This document shows, piece after piece, positions 7,718 through 15,843 of a DNA stretch of 64,000 nt. A model generated the notes under the pieces. The model saw only the letters and a list, made by a program, of their open reading frames with translations. It made no database searches and had not been told where the DNA came from. This DNA is from Bacillota bacterium. Its GTDB lineage: Bacteria; Bacillota; Clostridia; Christensenellales; Aristaeellaceae. Positions within the stretch are counted from its first letter, which is position 1. The number at the start of each line of letters is the position of its first letter. The stretch covers positions 1 to 64,000 of the forward strand of contig JAEYAR010000170.1 in NCBI GenBank assembly GCA_023404715.1, in the 5' to 3' direction. The translations under genes and the position numbers were made by a program.

Positions 7718-9406
7718 ATGTCCTATCAGGCGCTTTACCGCCAATGGCGGCCCGCGCATTTTGACGACTTCGTCGGGCAAGAGAGCGTCATCGCGACGCT
7801 GCGCAACCAGGTGCAGTCCGGGCGCATCGCGCACGCCTATCTCTTTTGCGGCACCCGCGGCACGGGCAAGACGTCCGCGGCGAAAGTGCTCGCCCGCGCG
7901 GTTAACTGCGAGCAACCGGACCGCGGCGAGCCGTGCGGCCGGTGCGATATCTGCCGCGCGCTCTCGGCGGAAAACAATCTGGACATCGTGGAAATCGACG
8001 CGGCCTCCAACAACGGCGTGGACGAGATCCGCGATCTGCGTGAAAAGGTAAAATATCCGCCGCAGAGCGGGAAATATCGCGTGTACATCATCGACGAGGT
8101 ACATATGCTCTCGTCCGGCGCTTTCAACGCGCTGCTCAAGACGCTCGAGGAGCCGCCCGCGCACGTCGTGTTCATTCTCGCCACCACCGAGCCGCAGAAG
8201 CTGCCCGCGACCATCCTATCGCGCTGCCAGCGGTTTGACTTTTCCCGCATCCCCGTGCGCCAGCTCATCGGCCGACTCGCGCAGGCGGCCGAGAAGGCCG
8301 GCACCGCCGCCTCCCCCGCCGCGCTCGAGCGGATCGCCCGGGCGGCCGAGGGCGGCATGCGAGACGCGCTGTCGATCCTGGATATGTGCCTGTCCTATTC
8401 GGACGGCGCGCTCGAGGAGGACGTGGTGCTGCGCGTGCTGGGCGCGAGCGACCGCAGCTTTCTCTTTCGCTTCTCCTCCGCGCTGCTCGCGGGCGACCCG
8501 GCCGCCTGCCTTACGATGGTCGACGAGCTCATGCAAAGCGGACGCGAGCCCCAGGTGTTCGCCCGTGATTTAAGCGGGCATCTGCGCGCGCTCATGCTTG
8601 CGCAGACCTGTGGCGACGCCCTGTGCGAGCTGCTAGACCTCACGCAGGAGGACGCCGCCCAATACCGCGCGCAGGTCGAGGGCTGCTCCCGCGCGCGCCT
8701 GCTGCGCATGCTGGATGTCTTCCTCGCCTCGGAGACGGACATGAAGTGGGCCTCCCAGCCGCGCATCGCGCTGGAGGTCGCCGTCGTGCGCGCCTGCGAG
8801 CCGGAAGAGGCTCTGACACTCTCCGCCCTCGTGGAGCGCGTGGATCTGCTCGAGCGCAAGCTCGCCTCTGGGCAGATCCTGCAGGCGGGCGCCGCCGGTG
8901 TGCTACCCGCCGCGCCCGTACAGGGCGCGGCGCCGCAGCCTGCCGCCGCGCAAGCCGCCCATCCCCCGCGCCCCGCACCGGCCCAGACGAGCGCCCCCGC
9001 CGCCGTGGCCATACCGCCCGTGCCGAAGGGCGATATGCCGCCCCCCGGCGTGCGCGATCCGGACGACGTCTGGGAGGCCATGACCCTGGACATCAAGCGC
9101 AATGCGCCCATGATCTTCGGCTCGCTCATCATGGGGCGCTATGCCGGCTACCAAGATGGCGCGTATGTCCTCTCGTTCCCCAAAAACCCGGCGGTCGCGA
9201 TCTACATGAACCTGCTCAAGCGGGATGAAAAGCGCACGGTCATCGAGCAGGCGTTGCAAAAGGCGGGCGGCGTGCCTGCGCGCCTGAGCATCGTGCAGGA
9301 AGGCGCCCCCAAAGAAACCCGCGACGAGCAGGCCGATGCGCAAAAGCGTTTGAACCACGTGTTCGACGTATTCGGCCGCGAAAATGTGCAGGTTACGGAC
9401 GACTAA
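7718..9406 (+). CDS. dnaX: DNA polymerase III subunit gamma/tau
   Basis: 562 residues. It starts with the family hallmark MSYQALYRQWRP. Walker A is GTRGTGKTS (about 45-53), a zinc module CEQPDRGEPCGRCDIC spans about 64-79, Walker B is VYIIDEVHMLS, and the sensor-1 SRC motif is in ILSRCQRF. The clamp-loader core is followed by a Pro/Ala-rich linker (about 400-455) and a C-terminal domain of about 110 residues. It loads the beta clamp on primed DNA and in the tau form binds the replicative polymerase. ATG 7718 is chosen at the conserved N-terminus, with AAAGGA upstream; a longer open frame begins at 7604 but lacks homology. The usual ybaB-recR partners do not follow; yaaA is convergent. Confidence 0.97.
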   Translation: MSYQALYRQWRPAHFDDFVGQESVIATLRNQVQSGRIAHAYLFCGTRGTGKTSAAKVLARAVNCEQPDRGEPCGRCDICRALSAENNLDIVEIDAASNNGVDEIRDLREKVKYPPQSGKYRVYIIDEVHMLSSGAFNALLKTLEEPPAHVVFILATTEPQKLPATILSRCQRFDFSRIPVRQLIGRLAQAAEKAGTAASPAALERIARAAEGGMRDALSILDMCLSYSDGALEEDVVLRVLGASDRSFLFRFSSALLAGDPAACLTMVDELMQSGREPQVFARDLSGHLRALMLAQTCGDALCELLDLTQEDAAQYRAQVEGCSRARLLRMLDVFLASETDMKWASQPRIALEVAVVRACEPEEALTLSALVERVDLLERKLASGQILQAGAAGVLPAAPVQGAAPQPAAAQAAHPPRPAPAQTSAPAAVAIPPVPKGDMPPPGVRDPDDVWEAMTLDIKRNAPMIFGSLIMGRYAGYQDGAYVLSFPKNPAVAIYMNLLKRDEKRTVIEQALQKAGGVPARLSIVQEGAPKETRDEQADAQKRLNHVFDVFGRENVQVTDD

Positions 9407-9410
9407 CAGA

Positions 9411-9445
9411 CGGCTGCCGCAATCCTTGTGCGGCAGCCGCTTTGT
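9411..9445. terminator. Terminator between dnaX and yaaA
   Basis: CGGCTGCCGCA (9411-9421) pairs with 9429-9439 around a 7-nt loop, followed by a T-rich tail CTTTGTTATT. It lies between convergent genes and may act in both directions. Confidence 0.7.
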
Positions 9446-9460
9446 TATTCTCATAGAATC

Positions 9461-10192
9461 TCATCTTGAAAAGACCAGCCTGTCGCCGCTAGAACGGACA
9501 GGATCGAGCCGCCACCCGTCTTCCTCAAATGCGCGCAGGCCGTCCGGTTCGTCGATGGCGTGCTCCGCGATATATCGTGCCATTCGTCCGCGCGCCATCT
9601 TCGCATACGGCGGCGGGATACATAACCGCCCTTTGCGCAGCACACGAAATTCCACGTCGATAAACCGCGCATCCGCGGGGACGTAAGGGCGTACGGCGGA
9701 TGCGTATTCCTCCGAGGCAAGATTGACGACCGACCGCGTCTCCTCATACAGCGCCCAGGCGATGTCCGCGCCCCAGTAGGCGTACAGGCTTTGCCCGTAG
9801 ACACGCACCCTGCTGTGCATTTCGAGCCGGTAAGGGCGAATCGCATCCAGCGGACGCAGCACGCCGTAAAGCGCACTGAGGATGCGCACGCGGCCTTGCA
9901 GGCTGCCAAGCGCCCGTTCGTCCAGGGAAGCCGCATTCAAACTGCGATATGCCAGCCCGTCGTACGAAAAGGCCGCCGCCTCGCCCTGTGCCCGGTCAAA
10001 GGATTGGATAAGGCCAAATGCGCGCATCGCAAGCTTGGGGCTGACGCGCATCATGCTCTCGATCTCCCAAGGAGAAAGCGTAGATAGCAGATTTTGCAGC
10101 GCAAGCGCACGCGCCTCAAAGCGGGGAACGGTCATCCCGGCAGGGCTAACGGCCTGTTTCATATTCTTAGCAGGCGATAAAATCGCAATCAT
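9461..10192 (-). CDS. yaaA: YaaA family peroxide-stress protein (UPF0246)
   Basis: 243 residues, near the usual 250-260. It begins MIAILSPAKNMK, the family signature. Also seen are the conserved blocks LSALYGVLRPLDAIRPYRLEM and NLASEEYA near the middle, and RFIDVEFRV with a C-terminal GRMARYIAEHAI segment. In E. coli YaaA lowers free intracellular iron during peroxide stress and has a DNA-binding fold; function in this lineage is inferred by homology. The ATG at 10192 follows GGGAGGGAGCGT; an upstream in-frame start at 10216 is ignored. Transcribed toward dnaX. Confidence 0.9.
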   Translation of the reverse strand: MIAILSPAKNMKQAVSPAGMTVPRFEARALALQNLLSTLSPWEIESMMRVSPKLAMRAFGLIQSFDRAQGEAAAFSYDGLAYRSLNAASLDERALGSLQGRVRILSALYGVLRPLDAIRPYRLEMHSRVRVYGQSLYAYWGADIAWALYEETRSVVNLASEEYASAVRPYVPADARFIDVEFRVLRKGRLCIPPPYAKMARGRMARYIAEHAIDEPDGLRAFEEDGWRLDPVRSSGDRLVFSR

Positions 10193-10270
10193 ACGCTCCC
10201 TCCCTATCGCTTCCATTCTATCAGCCGGCGATAGGGTTGTAAATGTGTTTCCGTTTTTTCACAAAAAGGA

Positions 10271-10299
10271 TTGCGCGCCCGTTTGTTCCATGCTATAAT
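10271..10299 (+). promoter_or_regulatory. Promoter of the secreted zinc-motif protein gene
   Basis: TTGCGC (10271-10276), exactly 17 bp, perfect TATAAT (10294-10299), 61 bp before the start codon. Confidence 0.7.
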
Positions 10300-10360
10300 C
10301 TATTTATGACAAAAGTGTTACAACCTGTTAACGTCAAGTCATAAAAGGAGATTTCCGCCT

Positions 10361-11311
10361 ATGAAAGCGATGCAAAGATGCTTATGCCTTGCCCTCGCCC
10401 TGGTGCTCAGCCTGGCTTGCATATCATGTGCGTACGCGCAGACCGAGCAGGTCTCCTGCCCCACCTGCGGTGGGCGTGGCAGCGTAAGCGGCGCTGTCTG
10501 CTCCCTATGCGGCGGTTCCGGCAGCATTTTGATGTCCGGCTCGCGCGATGGGCGCGACCGTGCCAACGACATTACCGGCACGCAGCCCAATACTTCCTAC
10601 AAGAGCGTGCTCATCAACGCAAGCTATTTGTCCATGCATCTGTTTACAGACGGTTCGCGCACGACGATGTATCAAAAGCTGCGCGCGCTGGATGAGAATA
10701 CGTTGGTTCATCTGCGCGCCACCCGCGATCCCGATATCTATCAGACCCTGTCCCTCGTTTGCACGTCCGAAGCGCTCGCTCAGCTGCTGGGGGAGGGCGT
10801 CAACGGCCTTCACATCTCCCTAGACGACCATTTCAGCGCCGAGGACTATAAGCGCACGCGCGATCTGCTCGAGGCCTCGCAGGACCCCCTCTCCTTCATG
10901 CACCTCATGTTCGCCGCGGGCGAGAACTGCGCCTTTCTCTTTACGAATCGCGAGTTGACCGATGCGGGCGAATCCGCGCTCGCCGCGCAGCTCGATGCGT
11001 GGTTTCTTCAAAATGGCGCGCAGCTTGGGCAGGCTTTGCCCGAAAGCTTCAAAGACGTCTTGTTCGCCGTCGCACGCAGGCCGCTCGATATCGAAGAAGC
11101 GCCCGGCGTCGTCCTCGGCTCCGCCTTGATCGACGGCCTTTCCTTTCAAGGCGGTAACCCGGCTACGGATTGGCTCTCCCTGCATCTGTACGGTGAGGAG
11201 CCAATCGCTTTGAACGCCTATTCCCTCGGCGTTCAGCAGTCCGAGGCCCGCTTTACCGTCACCCATTACAGGGCCGCGGACGCGGAATACTTCTGCCTCG
11301 CGCGCGAATAA
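10361..11311 (+). CDS. Secreted protein with a DnaJ-like CxxCGG zinc-binding motif, unknown function
   Basis: 316 residues. A signal peptide is clear (basic start MKAMQRC, hydrophobic core to residue about 22, cleavage likely after CAYAQ). Directly after it come CPTCGGRG and CSLCGGSG spaced by seven residues, the repeat used in DnaJ zinc centres. The remainder (about 60-316) is not recognised; it reads as a mixed alpha/beta domain with no obvious catalytic motif. An extracytoplasmic or cell-envelope location is inferred. Ribosome-binding site AAAGGAG. Its own promoter lies upstream, and the tRNA-Leu promoter starts 30 bp beyond its stop. A thiol or metal role is conceivable but unproven. Confidence 0.75.
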   Translation: MKAMQRCLCLALALVLSLACISCAYAQTEQVSCPTCGGRGSVSGAVCSLCGGSGSILMSGSRDGRDRANDITGTQPNTSYKSVLINASYLSMHLFTDGSRTTMYQKLRALDENTLVHLRATRDPDIYQTLSLVCTSEALAQLLGEGVNGLHISLDDHFSAEDYKRTRDLLEASQDPLSFMHLMFAAGENCAFLFTNRELTDAGESALAAQLDAWFLQNGAQLGQALPESFKDVLFAVARRPLDIEEAPGVVLGSALIDGLSFQGGNPATDWLSLHLYGEEPIALNAYSLGVQQSEARFTVTHYRAADAEYFCLARE

Positions 11312-11340
11312 GACCGCCCTGCAAGACTCGCATGAAACCG

Positions 11341-11369
11341 TTGACAGGGCGCGCAATTTTTTGTATAAT
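11341..11369 (+). promoter_or_regulatory. Consensus promoter of tRNA-Leu
   Basis: TTGACA (11341-11346), 17 bp, TATAAT (11364-11369); perfect sigma-A consensus, start site expected about 28 bp before the mature tRNA. Confidence 0.9.
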
Positions 11370-11403
11370 ATAGAACGCTGACAGCAAGTGCTGCCAGCAC
11401 CTT

Positions 11404-11489
11404 GCCGGCATGATGGAATGGCAGACGTGACGGACTCAAAATCCGTTCCTGGAGACAGGGTGTGGGTTCAAGTCCCACTGCCGGCACCA
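11404..11489 (+). tRNA. tRNA-Leu (anticodon CAA)
   Basis: 86 nt with encoded CCA. The acceptor stem GCCGGCA pairs with TGCCGGC at 11479-11485, followed by discriminator A. The anticodon stem ACGGA/TCCGT encloses the loop CTCAAAA, giving anticodon CAA (reads UUG). A long variable arm typical of class II tRNA and the T-loop GGTTCAAGTCC are present. Flanked by a consensus promoter and an intrinsic terminator, so it is a single-gene transcript. Confidence 0.96.
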
Positions 11490-11490
11490 C

Positions 11491-11518
11491 AATCCGTCTC
11501 GAAAGAGGCGGATTTTTT
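11491..11518 (+). terminator. Intrinsic terminator of tRNA-Leu
   Basis: AATCCGTCTC pairs with GAGGCGGATT around a GAAA loop (one mismatch), followed by a run of T. Confidence 0.85.
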
Positions 11519-11777
11519 CTTTTCCATTGTAAAAACGGCCTGTTTCATCGCGAAATTGGGCCGTTTTCGAGTTGTTTGCAGTATCGGTGCTTAGACTTGT
11601 GCGGTATAATTTCATAAAACGGGAGTAATGAACGCTCATCCTCTTTGCATCTCGCGGCGCAGGATCAGGACTTGGGGAGGATCTCCTCAATGGATGGTTT
11701 GGCCTTTTTTGTTCTTCGTATGTAGACATCGTTTAGCCCTCCGTCATTCTGGCCCTTTTGCCGGACACTATGGCGCA
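11519..11777. other. Non-coding gap with one inverted repeat
   Basis: About 260 bp without a convincing gene. AAAACGGCC (11532-11540) and GGCCGTTTT (11559-11567) form a 9-bp inverted repeat that could be a second terminator. A TATAAT at 11605-11610 lacks a good -35. Short open frames on both strands here look spurious. Confidence 0.5.
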
Positions 11778-12293
11778 TTATTCAACGGGAATGTAGCAAT
11801 CCAAAATCACATAGCCGTCTTCATCCTGTTTCGTAGAGCGGATCGGATGATAAAGATCCATACACCATTTCATGCGATCGAAGCTGCGACCGCTATCCTT
11901 GATGGCCTTCGCCGCCGGCTCAAAAGGGGCGGTACGGGTATCTTCTAACCCTTTACACTTGACCCAGCACAACGCAACCTCTGTTTCTTCCAATGTACGT
12001 GAAGCGTATCCGTGCGGAACGGTTGCGCCCTCTTTCATCAGCAGGCCGACAATATAGGAAAAGTCGCCGTCCCCCAAATACCAATCGATAAACACGCCTA
12101 CGGGAGAGCTATCAAAAACATGCTCTGTTTGTAACTCAAGCGGAGCAAAGATGTTCTCATTATCGCATTCATTCCAAAAGGCAGGAAGCCTGTTCTCGCC
12201 TTCATTCAACGCGCTGTCGCTATAGCGCAATTCCTTGCCGACAATATAAACCTTGGGTAATCGGATGATTTCGAATTTCACGAGGTTATCCAA
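11778..12293 (-). CDS. GyrI-like (AraC-type) effector-binding domain protein
   Basis: 171 residues, a single small-molecule-binding GyrI/Rob-like fold. It opens with EIIRLPKVYIVGKELRYS, has the central FIDWYLGDGDFSYIVGLLM, and ends GYVILDCYIPVE, matching the strand order of this family (usual ending is an aromatic/hydrophobic strand plus IPV). The start codon is TTG at 12293: AGGAGG (12302-12307) is spaced for it, whereas the longer GTG-initiated frame would bury that site in the coding region. Visibly less GC-rich than neighbours. The ligand is unknown. Last gene of the leftward block begun by the MerR fusion; members of the family bind drugs or quench gyrase inhibitors. Confidence 0.8.
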   Translation of the reverse strand: MDNLVKFEIIRLPKVYIVGKELRYSDSALNEGENRLPAFWNECDNENIFAPLELQTEHVFDSSPVGVFIDWYLGDGDFSYIVGLLMKEGATVPHGYASRTLEETEVALCWVKCKGLEDTRTAPFEPAAKAIKDSGRSFDRMKWCMDLYHPIRSTKQDEDGYVILDCYIPVE

Positions 12294-12396
12294 TAGCGCT
12301 TCCTCCTGTGATATAAATTCCACCCTTTATGGGGCCTTAACTCGTATAAATCGATCAAATTCGGCCCGACAAGCAACAATCATGCGACGGGCGCTC

Positions 12397-12966
12397 TTAT
12401 ACCAGTATTTCATAAACAAATTCACTGCCCGCGTTTTTATCCGGATCAAATGGCGTGGATGCAATGCGCAGCAGCTTCATTTTTATGCCCAGCGCGTGCT
12501 GAAAATGGTATCTTACATGTCCCGCGCAGCAGCCGCAATAGATGGGCGAAACGCGGATGGATCGCCCTTCAAGCCTCCGGACCGTGGCGCATCCGCAGCG
12601 CATGGGACTGGTGTCTGGCTGGCATAAATACACAGAGATGGAGCCGTCTTCGTTCAAGCGGCAGGGTTCTCCACAATCAAACCTACGGCTTGACAGCAGA
12701 TCGAGCTTCTCTATTAACGATTTTTCACGATGCGCCTTGTAGAAGGCGCGATAGGCGCTATCCAAGGAGCCTGAGCGTAAACAGCCCTGGCATTCCATAA
12801 TGCGTAGACACTCGTCCTCCGTTAACAGTTCATCCATCTTATTGATGAACAGCACGGAGTTCTCGTTTTTATCCGAACTTCCCTGTACGGCGTCCAGCGC
12901 GGCGATTTTTTCTTCCGCTATGTTCATCTTGCGCATAATGCCTTTGATTCTATTGATGCTCGGCAT
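12397..12966 (-). CDS. Cysteine-rich cytoplasmic protein of unknown function
   Basis: 189 residues with about eleven cysteines arranged in pairs: CQGC near 59-62, CGEPC near 98-102, RCGC near 123-126 and YCGCCAGH near 143-150, followed by a conserved-looking RYHFQHALGIKMKL. No signal peptide. It resembles an uncharacterised clostridial family (possibly DUF6144, from memory); metal binding is likely from the cysteine pattern but no catalytic role can be assigned. GGGGTGA precedes the ATG. Less GC-rich than the genes upstream of it. It lies between BtrH-like and GyrI-like genes on the same strand, so it may share their function. Confidence 0.7.
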   Translation of the reverse strand: MPSINRIKGIMRKMNIAEEKIAALDAVQGSSDKNENSVLFINKMDELLTEDECLRIMECQGCLRSGSLDSAYRAFYKAHREKSLIEKLDLLSSRRFDCGEPCRLNEDGSISVYLCQPDTSPMRCGCATVRRLEGRSIRVSPIYCGCCAGHVRYHFQHALGIKMKLLRIASTPFDPDKNAGSEFVYEILV

Positions 12967-13049
12967 GATAAGTCACCCCATTTCTACTGCGTATCAGGAA
13001 ATTCAAGCCGTTTTCTAACGGGTATCCAGGCTCGCTCGTGATACAACTC

Positions 13050-14177
13050 CTACCTCAACATACCGATGGTTTCGTTTAGCGCCGCGAGCACCGCAGTGTC
13101 GTTGTCGAATACGATTTTGAACAGTCGTTTGAGTTCGTCGCGCACGCCCGGCGCCAGCAGCAACTCCGCACGATTTGGGGCGGGCTGATAGTCCGAGCCG
13201 GGCCCGAAGCCGAGCATATTCCAGATCTTCCAGCACACGCCGTGAGTCTCGTCTGAATTGTCGGCCAGATACTTTAAGAATATCCGCTCGTCGATTCGCC
13301 CGATATTCGCTGCGCCGCCTACCGCCGCACTCAGGAGAGAGTCGCGCGGTCCGAACGCTTCCGCCGCATGCCAGCGCGCCTCGATCGGATAGGCCGCGAA
13401 AAAGCAAAGAAACGCCGCCACGTCCGCCGCGTTTTCAGGGGAAGCCGCGTCAATCCGCGCGTTAACAAGTTCCGCGAGCGCGGCGTGGGAGGGATGCGCG
13501 AGCGTCGCAGCGATGCGCTCAAGTATTTCTCTAAACGACACCTCGCGGGCGCGCCGCCCGGTGATTAAGATCATATCGATAAGCCCCGAGTGCCAGTCCG
13601 CGAGCATGAACAAGTCGCCCGCATAACTTGGCGGATTGGGGAGCGATCGGAGCGTGTGAGCGCGCGAATCGAGACCGATGAGCGCGCCGTCTCCATATCC
13701 CGAGACGATCTGCCAGTCGAGTTCGCCGTTCAACCGTGCGATTGCTGGGTATCCCGCGTTGACGGCGGCGCGCACGGCCTCGTAGATCGCATCCTGATCG
13801 TCCCGCCCTGAGAGCCTGCGCCATGTGAGACCCGCCAGCCGCATCAGATTATCGACAAACTCATCTGGCCAGCGCCAGCCCGTTTCAACGCCCGGCAGCG
13901 AGTGGAACTCGACGGTATCGTCCTCCGGAAACTCGAAGCCGAACGCAACGCCGCTCGACGCCAACAGGCTGTGATACAGCGCGAGCTGATGCCTCTGCAG
14001 CGTCGTTTTTTCGCTGCACGCGCCGCAATCCGTGCAGTATGCACCCTTTGGAGAGCACCAATACGGCGTCCGCTCACTTATGCCCAGCGCGGGCAGGCAA
14101 GCGCTCGAAAGCGCCGCGAAAAACGACGAACCTTCCGCGTCGAAAGGGTATTGAACCAGATTTGCCAGCGCATTCAT
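13050..14177 (-). CDS. BtrH/papain-like fold protein with C-x6-C-x2-C-x2-C motif, paralogue 1
   Basis: 375 residues. The N-terminus (SSFFAALSSACLPALG) aligns with the nucleophile helix of the paralogue at 15840-16952, but the cysteine is shifted (C27) and an alanine occupies the expected position. A metal-site-like cluster C41, C48, C51, C54 follows. Then comes PAIARLNGELDWQIVSGYGDGALIGLDSR, the usual 'control/hold' strand pair of peptidase-C39/BtrH-type folds, with tryptophan where a catalytic histidine would be. The C-terminal 190 residues are helical. ATG 14177 follows GGAGGTAAGACGG; upstream in-frame ATG 14282 has no such site. Likely a binding or scaffold protein rather than an active acyltransferase/protease (inference). 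Starts 35 bp after a GyrI-like gene. Confidence 0.65.
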   Translation of the reverse strand: MNALANLVQYPFDAEGSSFFAALSSACLPALGISERTPYWCSPKGAYCTDCGACSEKTTLQRHQLALYHSLLASSGVAFGFEFPEDDTVEFHSLPGVETGWRWPDEFVDNLMRLAGLTWRRLSGRDDQDAIYEAVRAAVNAGYPAIARLNGELDWQIVSGYGDGALIGLDSRAHTLRSLPNPPSYAGDLFMLADWHSGLIDMILITGRRAREVSFREILERIAATLAHPSHAALAELVNARIDAASPENAADVAAFLCFFAAYPIEARWHAAEAFGPRDSLLSAAVGGAANIGRIDERIFLKYLADNSDETHGVCWKIWNMLGFGPGSDYQPAPNRAELLLAPGVRDELKRLFKIVFDNDTAVLAALNETIGMLR

Positions 14178-14212
14178 GACCGTCTTACCTCCAATCGCCT
14201 TGCTTACTCGCT

Positions 14213-14776
14213 TCACGCGCCCGCGCAAACGGGGATGTACGCGTAGGCCGCGTGGGGCGGGGTCGCGTATTCGGCATGGCAATGATACTCGATCTCCACC
14301 GAAACGTCGGGATTTTGCCGGTACCCGTTTGCCTCGGCTGCGGCGCGCAGGATTTTCCTTTCATCCGAGAAATATTCGTGCGTTTCCGCGCGCTCCTTCC
14401 CCAGCAGCGCGGCGGCGGTTTCGTCATTGCGTATGCGCAGCCATAGACCGCCCGGCTGCAAAAATTGCTCGTAGCGTACATCTTGTCGGCTCGAATACGT
14501 CTCCTGCGCGAACATGAGCCCGCAGGGCTTGTCCACACAGTAGTTGATGGAAAGCGCCGCGCTCCACTCCGGATTGATCAATGCCTGTTTGGGGATGTCG
14601 ATTAGCCGCTGATAGCGCGCCAGCGTCGCGCCGATATCGGATTCGTCCGCGTTGTTCGGCGCGTAATCGACGCAGCCGACCCATAGGACGTCCGGGCGCT
14701 CGACGACCTCGAGCGCCACGCCTTTGTAGTCGATTGTCCTTACGAGCTTTTCTACGGGATGATGCAAAACCCTCAC
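14213..14776 (-). CDS. GyrI-like effector-binding domain protein
   Basis: 187 residues in a single effector-binding fold: VALEVVERPDVLWVGCVDYA opens it, and the end is a short strand with AYAYIPVCAGA. Central blocks include the glycine-rich GGLWLRI typical of the second repeat of this fold. The start is GTG at 14776, overlapping the TGA of the preceding gene as GTGA and preceded by GGGGAGGAG. That implies translational coupling and stoichiometric synthesis with the tandem-domain protein. No DNA-binding domain, so it is a free ligand-binding module. Ligand unknown. Confidence 0.75.
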   Translation of the reverse strand: MRVLHHPVEKLVRTIDYKGVALEVVERPDVLWVGCVDYAPNNADESDIGATLARYQRLIDIPKQALINPEWSAALSINYCVDKPCGLMFAQETYSSRQDVRYEQFLQPGGLWLRIRNDETAAALLGKERAETHEYFSDERKILRAAAEANGYRQNPDVSVEIEYHCHAEYATPPHAAYAYIPVCAGA

Positions 14777-15843
14777 AGTTGTTCTCCTCCCCTGTGCCTG
14801 ACCGGCACGAACACCGACGCGCAATTTGCCTGCCGGAAGCGGGCGATTACCTTTCGGCTGTCGTCAAACTCATATTCGGGATGCTCCGCAAAGTACAGGC
14901 GATCCATATGGTTGAAGGCCACGTCATAGGGCAGGGAGGGATTGTCCCCGTTAAACTCCCGCTGCGTCACGTGCACATACATCCCGCCCGGCAGCGTGAT
15001 TCTTTCCACGCAGTCCGGCAGGCCTTCAAAAGAGCTGACGCGCGAGCCAAAGCCGCTCCTGTAACCGCCCTCACAGTCGACCGGAAAGCCGTAGAAGTCG
15101 CCATTTTGGTCGTACCGGGCCAGCCCGGTCTCATATACCTGGGATGCCACGCTAAAGTAATCGAATATGCATTTGACTTCATCCTCGCCGTGCGGCCGGG
15201 TACGGCAAGCGATCTTCAAGTCCGGCAGCAATACCGGATGCAATTCGATCGTGTCAAAGCGGTCGTTTTCATCCCGCGGCTTGCGAATGGGCTCGTACTT
15301 GGCCAGCATATCGCCGGTTTCATCCCATGTGTTGAACGGATGCCCGGCAAGGTCGTACACATAGCCCGTGCTGCGAAAGCCGCTGACGAAGTATTCGTCC
15401 GCGTGCATTCGCTCCGCATAGCCGACGCGGCCGTCGCGGTTTTGCTCGTTGATCTCCATGCGGGCGTAGCGGCAGGCGGGCAGCGCGAGCGTGCGCGTAT
15501 GCTCCGGCAGAAATTCGGGCAGCTCGACCGCAGGGTCTATGGGGAAGCCCACGATCACCTTATAGTTGCCGTCGCCGTGTACATCATAGCGGGCGCTGAT
15601 GATCTCCGTATCGCCAAGGCACAAAGAAAGCGCGTTTGCGAGCAGCTGAACCGTGCCGTCGGTGATGTACTTGCGGGCGATGCAGGCGTCGTTGACCGTG
15701 CCGCCCTCAAAGCCGGGCGCGCCCGGATAGCCTTGGCTCTCAAAGCTGACGGGCACGCTGATCCCTGCGAGCATAAGCGCCTGCCTTTCCACGATGGAGC
15801 ATAGTTCGTTTACCCTCTCGAGATATGTTTCAAACAGGTTCAT
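14773..15843 (-). CDS. Tandem GyrI-like effector-binding domain protein
   Basis: 356 residues that read as two successive GyrI/AraC-type ligand-binding folds. The first spans about 65-180, with YDVHGDGNYKVIVGFPI and LALPACRYARMEI. The second spans about 195-350, with IELHPVLLPDLKIACRTRPHGEDEVKCIFDYF and ITLPGGMYVHVTQREF, ending VFVPVRHRG. The doubled ICRxxPxG-like and GxYxxxxxxF pattern supports an internal duplication. No HTH. ATG 15843 overlaps the upstream stop as ATGA. Coupled to both neighbours by overlaps, it is clearly part of one operon. Its ligand is likely related to the one sensed by the MerR fusion (inference). Confidence 0.7.
   Translation of the reverse strand: MNLFETYLERVNELCSIVERQALMLAGISVPVSFESQGYPGAPGFEGGTVNDACIARKYITDGTVQLLANALSLCLGDTEIISARYDVHGDGNYKVIVGFPIDPAVELPEFLPEHTRTLALPACRYARMEINEQNRDGRVGYAERMHADEYFVSGFRSTGYVYDLAGHPFNTWDETGDMLAKYEPIRKPRDENDRFDTIELHPVLLPDLKIACRTRPHGEDEVKCIFDYFSVASQVYETGLARYDQNGDFYGFPVDCEGGYRSGFGSRVSSFEGLPDCVERITLPGGMYVHVTQREFNGDNPSLPYDVAFNHMDRLYFAEHPEYEFDDSRKVIARFRQANCASVFVPVRHRGGEQL

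Noticed and set aside
7718..9406. Programmed frameshift in dnaX producing gamma
   Set aside because: No A-AAA-AAG-type slippery run with a following hairpin was seen at the end of the core.
11436..11729. 97-codon leftward open frame over tRNA-Leu
   Set aside because: Its C-terminus (WDLNPHPVSRNGF) is the well-known artefact of translating the antisense of a tRNA-Leu/Ser gene, although GGAGG lies before its ATG.
11628..11948. 106-codon rightward frame after a TATAAT
   Set aside because: It runs antisense into the GyrI-like gene, has no family resemblance, and the -10 lacks a -35.
11404..12293. tRNA-Leu as an integration site for the lower-GC genes that follow
   Set aside because: No repeat of the tRNA 3' end was found downstream and no integrase is present.
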